A DNA stretch of 64,000 nt from Cyanophora paradoxa. Its lineage: Eukaryota > Glaucocystophyceae > Cyanophorales > Cyanophoraceae. How positions within the stretch are numbered: the first letter of the stretch is position 1; each line of letters begins with the position of its first letter. Of this stretch, positions 12,214-22,726 are shown piece after piece. The notes beneath the pieces were generated by a model. The model did no database searches, had not been told where the DNA came from, and saw only the letters and a list, made by a program, of their open reading frames with translations. The DNA lies in assembly GCA_004431415.1 (NCBI GenBank), contig QPMI01000269.1, positions 39,948 through 103,947 of the forward strand, given 5' to 3'. The translations under genes were made by a program, and so were the position numbers.

Positions 12214-13591
12214 ATGGACGCGACGCTTTTCGAGCGGCGGCTGCAGCTGGCGACCGAGCGAAGCAAGGCGAGAGCTTCATCGCGGCACTCGTTTCCCGCC
12301 TGATCCTCGCGCGCGTAGTTCGATGACCTGCAGACCGTGTTCGGCCTGGACGTGGGCGAGGAGCTGCTTCCATGGACCGCTGAGGACGATCCTGCTGTGG
12401 CGCGGCTGCTGGAGATGCGCAGACGTTTACATGAGCAGCACGTGCGTGCCGAGAATCTGCGGTCTGAGTTGGCGGTCGCACGCGCGGACCGCGAGGAGCA
12501 CGGTGCGAACCGCGCTTGCTTGTCATGATCAGCGAAGTGCACGCTGTTCGATGATCCCCCGCGGCCCGCGGTGCAGATCGGAGGGAGGCGGAGAGGCGGC
12601 GGGCGCAGGAGGAGGCGCAGCGGCTCGCCGAGGAGCGGCGGCGGCTGGAGCGCGAGGAGGAAGAGCGCTGGGAGCGGGAGCGCGAGGCGCAGCGGCAACG
12701 GGAGGAGCAGGCGCGCCGGCGCGAGGAGGAGGCGGAGCTGGAGCGCCTGCGGCTCGAGCAGGAGCGGCTCCAGCAGCAGATCCTCGCCGACCAGAGGCTC
12801 GGTGCGCCCCGGCAGTCCCGGCCCGTCGAGTCCGGCTCGGCGCCTGACTGGGCGCCCGCGGCGTGGCAGCGGAGAGCTTGCGGGTGCGGGAGTGCAGCAT
12901 GTGCGCGACAGACATCCCCGAGGCCATCGTGTTCCAGGCGAGAGCATGCGCATGCGCGCGCCGCCGTCCTCCCCCTCGCGCCGCTGAAGCGCGCGCAGGC
13001 GAGCTGCTGCGAGCACCAGTTCTGCTGGCCCTGCGCCGCAGTGTACGCGCGCACCGAGATCGGCGCCGGCCGCCTCGAGCCGAAGGTGCGGGCTGCCGCG
13101 TCTGCCGTCGCTCGGGGCCTGTGGCGGCTCGGCGGGGGCGGTGACCGCCGGGGGCCGGTGCAGTGCCCGTCGACGGAGGAGTGCGAGGGGCGATGGAGGA
13201 CGCTGGACCTGCAGGCGCACCCCGCCGGCCCCGGCCCCGTGCGCCGCCTCCTCACCCCGCTGCAGAACGCGACGGGGGGCGAGATGGACGAGGCCATAGC
13301 CGCCGTCAGCCTGCGCAAGTACAGGGAGCAGGCCGGCGACGCCGTCTGGCGCGTACCTCCCCCCTCTCTCTCTCTTTCCCTTCGCTCACCGTCTTCCGGG
13401 GCGGAGCAGGCAGTGCCCGCGGCCGAACTGCAAGGGGATGCTCGAGGCGAGCGCCCTCCCGCCCGCGCCCCGCGCCCCGCGGCGCTCAGCTGCTCCCTCC
13501 GGCAGGTCGAAGCGGGCGTCGCGATGGTGCACTGCCCCTTCCCCACGTGCGGCTTCGCCTGGTGCAACGCCTGCAAGTGCCAGGTCAGTCT

Positions 13592-13622
<31 letters not shown>

Positions 13623-14109
13623 GCGCGCTCTCCACACCCCCCCCCCCCCCGCGCGCTCGTCCCCCCTCCCCCTTCCGCCACCCCCCCCCCTCCCCCCCTC
13701 CCTCCTTTCTGAATACGGTTTCGCAGTGGCACGCGGACACGACTTGCGAGCGGTTTCAGCAGTGGAAGCGCGACAACGGGAAGCAGGGCGAGGACGCGTG
13801 CGCGTACCCCACGCCTCACCCTCGCCCAAGCCCCGCTCCGCCTCCATCCGAGGCTCGCGCGCTGCGCAGCACGACGGCGTGGATCCGGCAGAACACGCGG
13901 CAGTGCGGGCGGTGCAGGGAGGCGGTGCAGAAGAACGGCGGCTGCAACTGCGTGCGCTGCCGGTGCGGCTACGAGCTCTGCTGGACCTGCGGCGGTGCGC
14001 TCCGCGGGGCCGGAATCCCGATCCCGAGGAGGCGCGCTCAGCGAGGGGCGCGTGCGCAGGTCCCGCGCAGGGCCACCGCCTCCCGTGCGGGCACCCGCTC
14101 TGGTCCTGA
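12214..14109 (+). CDS. RBR-type (RING1-IBR-RING2) E3 ubiquitin ligase with coiled coil
   Basis: Exon 1 is ATG 12214 to 12267 (18 codons). The intron 12268-12318 is GC-AG (GCGAGAGC...GCGTAG). FDDLQTVFGLDVGEELLPWT follows, then a long Glu/Arg/Gln coiled coil (about 12570-12800). RING1 begins ECSMCATDIPEAIVF and continues after a GC-AG intron with SCCEHQFCWPCAAVYARTEI. An IBR-like pair is split by introns: QCPRPNCKGM and VHCPFPTCGFAWCNACKCQ, then WHADTTCERFQQWKR. RING2 is CGRCREAVQKNGGCNCVRC plus CGYELCWTCGG. In RBR enzymes the Cys of the GGC turn carries ubiquitin as a thioester; it is present. The residue usually seen as His in GGCNH is Cys here. The reading frame ends CGHPLWS at the stop 14107-14109. 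The intron at about 13585-13726 holds a long C run. Neighbours are also ubiquitin-related. Confidence 0.8.
13595..13714 (+). repeat. Oligo-C tracts in an RBR-gene intron
   Basis: A run of 28 C at 13595-13622 is followed by more C-rich blocks between the GTCAGT donor near 13585 and the acceptor before WHADTT near 13726. It acts as an exaggerated polypyrimidine tract on the sense strand. Confidence 0.85.
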
Positions 14110-14313
14110 TACCGATCATGAGCCGCTGCCTTTGTGCACTTCATTGTTCCCCCGCTCCCCTCGGAGCTCCCGCCCCTAGCTTCCCGCGCCCCTTTTCGAA
14201 AATTATCCCGTCTAGATCTTCTAAACTAGTACTGTACACGTAATTATAATTTCATTATTTCAGCATGCTGCAGTTTCGATATTTCGCCGCATTAGAAAGC
14301 CGGCGCCCGCGGG

Positions 14314-16550
14314 CTATGCGTGGGGCTCGGCATGCTCGGGCCGCTGCCTGCCAGCCGCCACCAGTCTCTGCAGGGTGGCGAGGAAGCGCGCCCGCTCGGC
14401 GCACTGCGCCTTCATCGCCCCGTGATTCTCCCCGCAGCTGCCGCCGGCTGAGGGAAAGCGCGCGGGGAGCGGGCGGGCGGTGCCCACCTCGCGCTCGAGC
14501 GGGCGTCGCGGGCGACAAGCGCCCGGCGGCGTGCCTCCAGCTCCTCCGCCCGCCGCTCGTTGCTCGCCCTCAGCTCCGCCACCGCCGCCTGCGCCTGCGC
14601 GGCCTGCTGCGCCTGCGCGGCCGAGGAGCGAGCTCGAGCGGTGAGGGCGGAGGGCCTCGCCGGGCGATCGCGAGGGCGCGGCGGGTGCGCACCAGCTGCT
14701 CGCAGTGCGCGCGGAGGTCGGCGAGCTCGGCCGCCTCCCTCGCGCGCTCCCCGAGGGCCTCCTGCGCCCGCCGCTCCTCTTCCGCCCCCCGCCGCCCCCG
14801 CTCCTCCTCGCCCCGCCGCTCCTCCGCCTCCTCCGCGGACCGCGCGGACCCGGCGAGCGCCCGCCGCGCTTGCTCTATTTCGGCGAGCCTGGCTGACTCG
14901 GCGAGGGCGCGACGCTCCTGCTCTTCCTCCTCGCGCTGCCGCCTCTCCCGCTCCCGTACGGCGTCGATGGCGTCCCCCCTGCCGAGCGGGGCGGACGGCG
15001 GGGCCGACGGGCCAGCCGAGGAGCCGGCGGCCGGGGGCGGGCCGAGGCTCAGCTCGGCGAGGCGGACGACGGAGTTGAGCTCGTCCTGGGGGGTCTCGAG
15101 GAGGACCCGGCCGCCGAAGAGCTCCCGGCTGAGGTACGCCCGCAGCGCCCCCGCCCCCTCGAACTCGAGCGCCGCCGGCAGGCGGAGGCTCGCGCGGCTG
15201 CCGTCCGGCGAGAGCTCGTCCGGGCAGGGCAGCGGGTCGAGGAGGAGGGGGCGGCCCGGGGGGAGCGGCCCGCCCCACACGGCGAGCACGCTGTGCCGCA
15301 TGAACGTGACGACCAGGGCGCGCAGAGGAGCCCCGGGCGAGGCTTCCAGCAGCTGCTCCAGGCTGTCGAGGCCCAGCGGGCAGAGCTGCGCGCGGGGCAG
15401 CGGTCGGAGGGGGCCGGAGGGGGCGCGGGGCGGGGCTCGGACCGTGCGCTGCAGAAGCTCGCTGCGGGGCTCGGCGAGGGAGAGGAGGGCGAGCGCGGGG
15501 AGCTCGCGCAGGACGGCGGCCTCCCCGTCCAGCGCGAAGAGCAGGCCGCTGAGCCGCGCCTCGCGCCCCCGGTCGCGGGACTCCCGCCCCGCGTCCTCCA
15601 GGGCCTGCCGCCGCCGCAGTCAGGGCGGGGCCCGGGTGCAGCCGGGCTCCGACCCAGGGCGGGCGCACGTGCTTGAGGGCGCGGGCGGCGTCCTTGAGGG
15701 AGCCCAGCCTCTCGCCCGAGAGGAGCCGCGAGGCGGCGAAGAGGCAGGCGACGAGGCTCCACGGGCTGTCCCCGTCCGGGGCCGATCCCCACGCGCACTC
15801 GCTGCAAGCGTCTGCACCGCGAGTCACTCCCCGGCCTGGCGCAAGCAAGGAGCCGCTGCGCCGCACCGTATATCGTCGAGCGGGGAAGAGCAGAGGCCTC
15901 ATGGACGTCGAGGAAGTTGTTCTGGTGAGGCTCGTCGCGATCCCTGTCGTGAGCCACCTGCGCGGGGACGTCAAGCTCGAGGCCGGCGGACCCGAGACGC
16001 GAGCTGCGCACCGAGCTCCGCCACAAGGCCTCGGCCCCGCCCTCGTAGCGGACTCTGAAGCGGAAGAAAACCCGGCGCAGCGGCAGGTCCATGCGCAACT
16101 TCCACAGCACGCCCCGGGCGCTCGGGATCGCGGCCAGCGGCACCTCCCGCGCCCACTGCGCGCCGCCCCGCCCCGCCGCCATCAGGGATGCGCGGGGCGG
16201 GGCGGGGCGGGGCGGGGCGGGGGCACGTGGAGGTCGGGGTCGGGCCCAAAGGTGCCGACGGCGGCGACGGCCGCGACGCGCTCCCCGTCTGCGGCGCTCG
16301 GGTCCTCGTACGTGATGGTGGCTGTGCGGTACTGCCGCCGCGATTCCGCGTACTCGTAGCATCGCGGAACGACCGGCAGCCCGTCCCCGGCTCTCTGCTT
16401 CTCCTTCTCCGAGTGCCCGATGCCAAAGATGTGCTTCACTTCCTTCACCCCCTCGTTCCATTTGCTCTTGACGGTGTCCAGAAACGTTGAATCCTCTGCG
16501 CGCGCCGCCCCTTGCCTTGCCACCGCAGCTGCGTACGTCTTCTCGCGCAT
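14314..16550 (-). CDS. CBM20-like / USP-like / coiled-coil protein (paralogue of 48955-52224)
   Basis: The protein starts at ATG 16550 (MREKTYAAAVARQ) with a lysine-rich leader (TVKSKWNEGVKEVKHIFGIG). CYEYAESRRQYRTATITYED, ERVAAVAAVGTFGPDP, then after an intron EVPLAAIPSARGVLWKLRMD and RRVFFRFRVRYEGG suggest a CBM20-like sandwich ending near NNFLDVHEASALPRS. Next comes SPWSLVACLFAASRLLSG and, further on, HSVLAVWGGPLPPGRPLLLD followed by ALEFEGAGALRAYLSRELF, the same order of segments as the gene at 43539. A heptad coiled coil (ERERRQREEEEQERRALAES) follows. The last exon ends RQRPEHAEPHA at TAG 14314-14316. In the 43539 relative the matching sites are a Cys and Asp-Ser-His; here Asp-Pro-Leu replaces the latter, so peptidase activity may be lost. 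The domain names are pattern-based inference. Confidence 0.55.
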
Positions 16551-17167
16551 TGGGCCTGCCGCGCAGAACCGTCAGATCAATGCTGAAGATCAAGAGGACA
16601 GAGCATGCCGGGCGTTGATGGTCCTGCACTAAGCAGACTCTCGGCCCTCGCACGCTGCAGTCGCGCTGCGCATGCGCGTGGGACAGGTCGATCGATGCGT
16701 GAAGCATCACGATCGTTGGCGTGCATTACTGTGCACGAACCTGTGCAGATGTCCGCATGCCCTTCTGTGCCTGGTCGACCACAGTAGATGCACGGCTCCG
16801 CGGTGCGTGCCTGCAACCCGCGGTCCTCCCGCACTTCCGCGTCGCCTCCCGTGGTGCCTGCTACCCGATTGGATGCGGATGGTGGAGCGCTGCGGATGAA
16901 CGAGACGCCGGGCGACAGCCTCCTCCTGTGGGCAGCTGTTTGCCTGCTTCCTCACGATTGCTGTACAGGCGCGAACGTGGCGGAATCGGGCCGGCGAGCG
17001 GGCCAATTGTCTGATGACTCCAGGGGTACGCGCGCAACAGCGCGTTCACCTGACGGCCAGCTGCGGACAGGGAGCTGCGCTCGCCGAGTCGCAGTTCTGT
17101 CGCCGTAACTGCCAGATTGCCGGCGATCGCGAGCAGACCGGACCAGAATAGAGAAGTCGCTGAACCG
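16551..17167. promoter_or_regulatory. Divergent intergenic region
   Basis: This region of about 617 bp lies between start codons at 16550 (-) and 17168 (+). I see no coding island, clear TATA box or repeat. It must hold both promoters. Confidence 0.35.
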
Positions 17168-19167
17168 ATGGCGGACGATGAGGACTACGACACGCCCCCC
17201 GAAGATTTTCTGTGCCCGCGCACTGCTCCAGCGGTATCCGCACCTGTCAGCTCGTCCTCTGCGCCCCCTGCCGCTGCGGCATCGACCCGGGTCAACCGCC
17301 CGACCATCAGCGCCCTCCCGATCCGCCCCTCCGAGCCAGACGCAAACGCGAGAGTCGATCCGGCTTCTGCGGGACAAAGCCGCCAGTCCCAGCCCCTTCC
17401 AGCGAGTTCGTCCTCTTCGACGCTGGCCGGCGCGTCTCCCGACGCAGGCCGGGCGCTGACTCCTGAGGACGAGTTGGTTATTCTCCGGCGGCAAGTAGAT
17501 GTCCTCCAGCGCGAGCTCGACCACCGGCGGGGGCGAGCCGGCGAGTATCCCCGCGACCCGTACGTATACACTCCGCGCGGCGCCAATGAGCCTCGCGACC
17601 ACGTGTGCCGGGCGTGCAGCGACTTCAACGGCCGCCTCGAGCGCCGCGTCTCTGCGGAGCTCGACCGCCTGCGCTCGGAGCTGCAGCAGCAGCGTGCTGA
17701 GCTGCAGCAGCAGCGCGCAGAGCTGCAGCAGCAGCAGCGCGCGGCTCGCGAGGAGGCGGAGCGGCAGACGCGCTTCTTCGACGACGAGCTCCAGCGCCTC
17801 GCCAGCCGCAAGCGCACCTTCCTCGAGGACGTCGAGGCGAAGCTGCAGGCGCCCGCGTCTCCTGTTACTCTCCCCGGCGCCTGGCAATCTCGCGCGCTGA
17901 CCCGGACCGGGTGCGCAGCGCGACCTCCGGGACGCGCAGGGGCGCGCCGACGCGTTGGAGCGCGAGCTGAGCGAGCTGCGCCTCCGGCCCTCGCACCCGC
18001 AGGTCCGCTCGCGACTCCCGTCTCCCTCTCGGTTATTGCTGAATCGTTGACCGGCAAAAGGTGTCCCAGGCGTCCCCTCACGCCCCTACTTTCCACCCGG
18101 CTGTGCAGGCATCGCTGCCGCTGGAACCGCGGCCTGCCGTCCCGCATCCGCGGCCCGAGGCCTTCGCTCCCGCTCAGCCACCCGCTGGCTCGCCGCCAGC
18201 CGCCCCGCCGGTCGAACGGCCACGACCCGCCCCGCCTTCCGAGCCGCCGCGGGCCGCCCCGCCCGCTCCGGAGCCCCGGGTCGCGCCTCGTGCGTCCCGT
18301 TGCTTCATCCCCTGGTCGCGCGATCTCACGGCACCTCGCAGCGGCAGCCGCGGCCGAGCCGGTCCACTGCCCGCTCTGCGGCGAAGGTGCCACCCCCGCC
18401 GGCCGCTTGAGCGCCCCCGGCCGACCCGGCGCGCGGCGCAGCCTTCGCGGACGCTGAGCTGTGCGAGAGCCACGTGCAGTCCTGCCTCGACGACGAGCCC
18501 CCGGCGCCGCCCCCGCCCCGGCAGCAGCCCCAGCCGCCGGCCGCCCCTCAGCCGCCGGCAGCTTCCCGCCCGTCCGCGGGGCCGCTCCGCAGCCGGCCGG
18601 GCCGGCCCCCGTAGCGGCTGCGGGGGCGCCGGCCCGTCCCAGCCGATGACCCTCTTCTTCCGGTGCTCGTTGGGCGCCTCCATGCCGGTCGCCTGCACGC
18701 GGGGCGAGCGCTTCGCGGACGTCCTTGAACGCGCCCGGCAGGCCCTTCGTTGCGGGCCAATCGCCCCAGTGCGCTGCCCCCCCTTCCCCCTCCCCTTCCC
18801 CCCCCCCTCCCCCCCCCCCCCCCGGGTCCCCCCCGGCCCCCCCTCCATTTCGCGAGCCGCTGACTGGGGGCGCAGCATAACATCCGCCTCGTGACGACGA
18901 TCGACCGGAACGCGCCGCTCGTGCAGGGGCAGCGGCAGCGGCAGGGGATGGCCCCGGCTTCCGTCCAGGAGGCGGTTAAGCGGCTGCAGGCGCAGGCCGA
19001 CTTGCCGGTCGGCGAGACCGGCTTCCCCGACGGCGCCGAGATCTACGTCTCCGTCCAGGTCCGCCCTTCCCCGCCCCTCCGGCCTCTCCCCTTTCATTTT
19101 GCCTCTTTCTGGCTCATTCCACGCTCAACAGGTGGCTGGCCAGGATTCAGCACCCTCAGACCGATGA
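17168..19167 (+). CDS. Coiled-coil / UBZ zinc finger / ubiquitin-like domain adaptor
   Basis: I chose ATG 17168 (MADDEDYDTPPEDFLC); an in-frame ATG lies at 17117. A disordered Ser/Ala/Pro leader is followed by a CRACSD pair and a glutamine-rich coiled coil with three ELQQQRA-type heptads (17685-17750). After a Pro-rich stretch, two exons join to form VHCPLCGE + AFADAELCESHVQSC, a C2HC finger like the ubiquitin-binding UBZ of TAX1BP1/optineurin. A putative short intron (18611-18642, GTAGCG...CCCAG) avoids a stop and leads to MTLFFRCSLGASMPVACTRG and FADVLERARQAL, which reads as a ubiquitin-like fold. The next exons give HNIRLVTTIDRNAPLVQ and EIYVSVQ. The final exon is VAGQDSAPSDR, ending at TGA 19165-19167. 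The likely job is reading ubiquitin in a ligase pathway; the Ubl call is the least certain part. Confidence 0.65.
18778..18845 (+). repeat. Oligo-C tract in an intron
   Basis: Long C runs lie on the sense strand between the FADVLERARQAL exon and the HNIRLVTT exon. Confidence 0.75.
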
Positions 19168-19502
19168 GCGGCGGTTCCCGTACGCGCGTAGTTCGATTTT
19201 ATTATAATTGTTTTGGTGAATTATAAACTTCTCGGGTTGATTCGAGTTAATACTCATCCTTGTCGTGATTATATGCATATGTCTTGCGGTTGTTTGTGAT
19301 TTCTTTGATTTGTGATTGCTTTGTTGCCCTTTAATATTACTACCTATAGCTACGGGGGGTTCGCCCTACCGTAGGCTCTAATTTATAAAAAAAGGGAGTT
19401 AATACTCACTGAGAATCAATCGAGACCCTCGGGGACCTTACCCCCCATGCATCTAACTAGCGTTCTAGGACATCTTCTTCTAAAAAGAGAGGGTGCTGGA
19501 GG
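19168..19502. other. Convergent spacer with a direct repeat and a hairpin
   Basis: This AT-rich spacer lies between two gene ends. GAGTTAATACTCA occurs at 19244-19256 and 19396-19408 and is itself nearly palindromic. Bases 19351-19373 can fold into a hairpin: TACGG and CCGTA arms with an inner GGGG/TTCG/CCC. No coding island is seen. Confidence 0.5.
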
Positions 19503-22500
19503 CTATAATGATGCCCCCAATAGTCGCAAACAGCACTCGCTCGACCCTGACGGCACGCATCGGAATGGGCGGTAGTGAACAATTTCTGCGAGCTTTTCAG
19601 CGCGTGAGACGTCGAAATATCTGAAAAAACGCGCCCTGCAGTTCGCGTAGTAGCAGAACTCTGCCCCACACTGCAGAAGCAAAATATTTCACGGTCAGCG
19701 ACTCATCGTATGTGCAGAGGTCGGAGTCGAAATCGACTCACCCTGCATCGTATGTGGTTGCAGCCCCGTCTCTTTTGGACGTACATGCCGCATCTTGGGT
19801 TGGGACACTTCGGCAGACTCATCCGCCTCGCGTACTCCGCGAAAGCGCGGTCGTCCTCGCTCCTCTCGCCTTCTGGAAGCGCCTGGTACTGCGCAGGGGA
19901 TTTGGTCCGGATGCGTGAGGCCGAGGCGACGCGGCCGCGGCCTGGGCAACAAGAAGCGGGCGCCTGCTCGCAGGTGATGTCGGTGTGCCAGGGGACGCGG
20001 CAGCGGGCGCAGTAGCGGCGGCTGCAGTGCAGGCAGAGGACGCCGGGGTCGCCACTCGCAGGGTCCCACTCTGCGACGCTCTCGCAGCCGCGGTGAGGGC
20101 AGTCGCTCCGGTGCTCTGCGTGCCGGCACACGTAAGCGTGAGGGGCGGAGCAGAGATGGGTGGGGCGGCTGGGGCGGACCGCGAGGGATGTGCTCGGCGA
20201 CGGTGAGGTAGCGCATGTAGAGGGCGAGGTCCTCCTCCTGCAGGCCGACGAGCATCGCCACCGTCTCCCCGAACTCCCCCGCAAAGACCGTCCCGCACGC
20301 CGCCGCCGCCCGCGCCGCGTCCCGGCCGGGGCACTGCAGGGGGTACAGCTGCGGGTCCCGGAAGCGGGAGAGGACGTAGGCCTTGAGGCACGGCTCCGTG
20401 CAGATGTAGTGCTCGCAGTCCCCGCACCGGTTCATCTGGACCCCAATCAGGCCTCCAAAGAAGTGCGGAGGCGGGGGGGGGGCTGAAGAGGAAGGGAAGA
20501 GGGGGGAGAGGGGGGGAGAAAGGGAGGGGGAGGGCGTGGGGTGAAGGGGGTAGCTATAGGGGATACGGGGGGAGGGGGGGGGGGAGGGGGGGGGGGGGCG
20601 CACGGTGCGCTTGAGGCGGCGGCTGAGACAGACGACGCACGCCGCGAGCTCCTCCTCAAAAACGTCCTGCGCAGCCGCCGCGCGTGCCTGCCCCGCCCCG
20701 GCCCGTCGGCCTCGAGCTCCCGGTGCGGGCGGAGGGGCGGGGTGGGCGGGACCTCGAGGGCGTCGGCGCGGGCGCGGCCCTGCGCGTCGAGCCCCGGGGC
20801 GCCCCGGACGCGGCGAAGAAGACCGCCGGCCTCCGCGGCCCGCGCCCGGAGCTCTTCCTGCGCGCCCAGCAGCTCCTCCTCCTCCATCGCCTCCGCCCGG
20901 TACCGTAGCAGCGCCCTCGCCTCCTCCAGGCCGGCCACGCAGTCCTCCGCCTCGCGCAGCAGTCCCTCCAGCTGCCGCGCCGCTCGCCCTCGAGGCGCGG
21001 CCGGTGCGGGGCGGGCGGGCGCGGGGGCCGCGGGGCGCACCTCGGCGGCGGCGCGCAGTCGGGCGAGCTCGGCCTGGCGGTTGGCGCGGAGCTCGGCCAG
21101 CTCCGCCTGCGCCCTGTGCAGCTCTGCCCCGGCCGGTCAGGCGGGAGGGCGCCGGCGGCCCCGGCGGCCCCGCGGAGAGCGCGGGGGCACCCTCGGTGAG
21201 GGCGTGGGCGCGGGCCTCGGCGTCGGCCGCGCGCCTCCGCAGGCCCTCCTCGGCCAGCCGCGCCTGGCCCGCGCCTGCTGCAGCGCCGCCTCCGCCGCGT
21301 TCAGCGCCCGCCTCAGCGCCCGCTGCTCCTCCTCGGCCGTGCGGAGCCCCTTTGAATGGGATCAGCGCCGCGCTCGAGGGCGCGCGGGCGGAGCGGCCGC
21401 ACCTGCCGCCTCCTGTCCTCCTCCTCCTGTACGCGATTCCTCGCGTCCCGCTCTAGCTGCCCGGCACGTTCTCAGCGGGCGGGGAGGGGAGGGAGGGGGG
21501 GGGGAGGGAGCGGGGAGGCGAGGGGGGCGGGGCGGGGGGGGGGGGGGGGGGGGGGGGAAGGGGAGGGGGGGGGGCGGGGGCGCAGGGGGCATGGGGAGGC
21601 AGGGGGAGGAAAAGGAGATCGGGAAGAGGAGCGCGAAGGAGCGAGGATCAGAGATAACATGATGCGGCCGTACCCTGTGGCGACTCTCGCTCGCTTCCAG
21701 CAGCTCGGCCTGCTTCCCCCGCAGCTGCTCCAGCGCGCCATCGCGGTCCCGGCGCAGCGTCTCGACCTCGGCCCGCAGGTCTTCGAGATCCGCCTGCAGG
21801 CTGTCCGCGCGCTCCCGCTCGACGTCGAGATCGACCAGCGCGGCTGTGGCCGGCCCGGTCAGAGCGGCTCCAGCTGCAGGCGCAGCGATGTGCGCCGGCC
21901 CGCAGGGCGCCGGCCGCCGGGCTCACCCGCAAGGTTTCGATTGGAGTCTTCTAATCTCTTACCCGACTCTTCGACCCTCCTCGCCAGCGCGATATTCTCC
22001 TCCTGCTGCTGGACCAGATCGCCCCGCGCCCCTGCAGGAGTAAGGCCCGATCTCAGGTACAGAGCGAGCTCGCCTGTATCTAAAGAGAAAGCACGGTCGC
22101 ACTCATTAGCTCGTCCCGGGCCTCTGCGCGGCGGACGGCGCGCGGTGGAACACAGGATATCGATCAGCTGCAAGCGCAGAGCATCCGCGGAGAGTGGCGT
22201 GCGCACTCGTGGCTACGTCCTTCCACTCTCTCAGATTCTTCTTGTATCTGCTGCACGATGAACACGCGCTCGGGCTCGCGCAATCCGCTGCGCATGCGTG
22301 GCAGCAGTTAGCGTCAGGTTAACATTCGCTTCGCGCACACGCACAACTTTGGGGGCTAGTGTCGAGCGCCGAGCTCGTAGGCTGTGCAGCGCTCGATACA
22401 GCCGGCAAGGACAGCTCCTGCAGCTGGTCATGATCGGGCTGGGGCTCGGGCTCGGGCTGGGCAGCATCATCGCCCGGCTCCGGAGGGGGTTCAACGGAAG

Positions 22501-22543
22501 GTGGCGGTTCGGACGCGCCGGTAGAAGCGGCGCTGTTCGTCAT
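19503..22543 (-). CDS. RBR-type E3 ubiquitin ligase with long N-terminal coiled coil
   Basis: The proposed start is ATG 22543 (MTNSAASTGASEPPPSVEPP); an in-frame ATG at 22564 is possible. From about 22200 to 20900 several exons encode coiled coil (LVQQQEENIALARRVEES; LEDLRAEVETLRRDRDGALE; QLEGLLREAEDCVAGLEEAR). RING1 starts CVVCLSRRLKRT and, after a C-rich intron, runs RCGDCEHYICTEPCLKAYVL. IBR: CRHAEHRSDCPHRGCESVAE, CLHCSRRYCARCRVPWHTD. RING2: PKCPNPRCGMYVQKRRGCNH, then, after an intron starting GTGAGTCG, CGAEFCYYANC. The Cys in RRGCNH is the expected catalytic position. The frame then runs about 40 more residues to TAG at 19503-19505. Together with the RBR gene at 12214 it makes two RBR ligases within 10 kb. 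A DIRS retroelement starts just upstream of its start codon. Confidence 0.75.
20472..20601 (-). repeat. Polypurine (+) / oligo-C sense tract in an RBR intron
   Basis: The plus strand is almost pure G/A; the host gene is on the minus strand, so its transcript reads C/T. It begins right after the RLKRT exon, whose donor reads GTGCGCCCCC. Confidence 0.75.
21478..21600 (-). repeat. G-rich (+) / oligo-C sense tract in an intron
   Basis: This lies between two coiled-coil exons of the minus-strand RBR gene. The strand preference matches the other intronic C runs of the window. Confidence 0.7.
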
Positions 22544-22564
22544 GCGCGCGCTAACTGGGCCCAT

Positions 22565-22726
22565 GCATATGCGCGGTTTAGATAGTAAAGTTGTTTACTT
22601 AGGTCAACTCGCGAGTAGGCGTAGAGCAGCTGTACCCGAGGCACGACTGCCCGCCCCTCTTCAGTTGTTGTACCCGAGTGCGCCGTCGCGCCTCGAGCTC
22701 TGCAGAGCGTTCCGGCCGTACACAAC
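22565..22726 (+). other. 5' flank of the DIRS-type retroelement
   Basis: This non-coding stretch lies between the RBR gene start and the Gag-like ORF. It contains two GTACCCGAG motifs (22639 and 22670 regions); GTACCC recurs in the 3' flank (34.87-35.1 kb). I could not define the terminal repeat exactly. Confidence 0.35.

Noticed and set aside
12188-14119. A 643-codon minus-strand frame opposite the RBR gene
   Set aside because: The plus strand has RING and IBR cysteine patterns with fitting introns; the minus frame is a low-complexity shadow.
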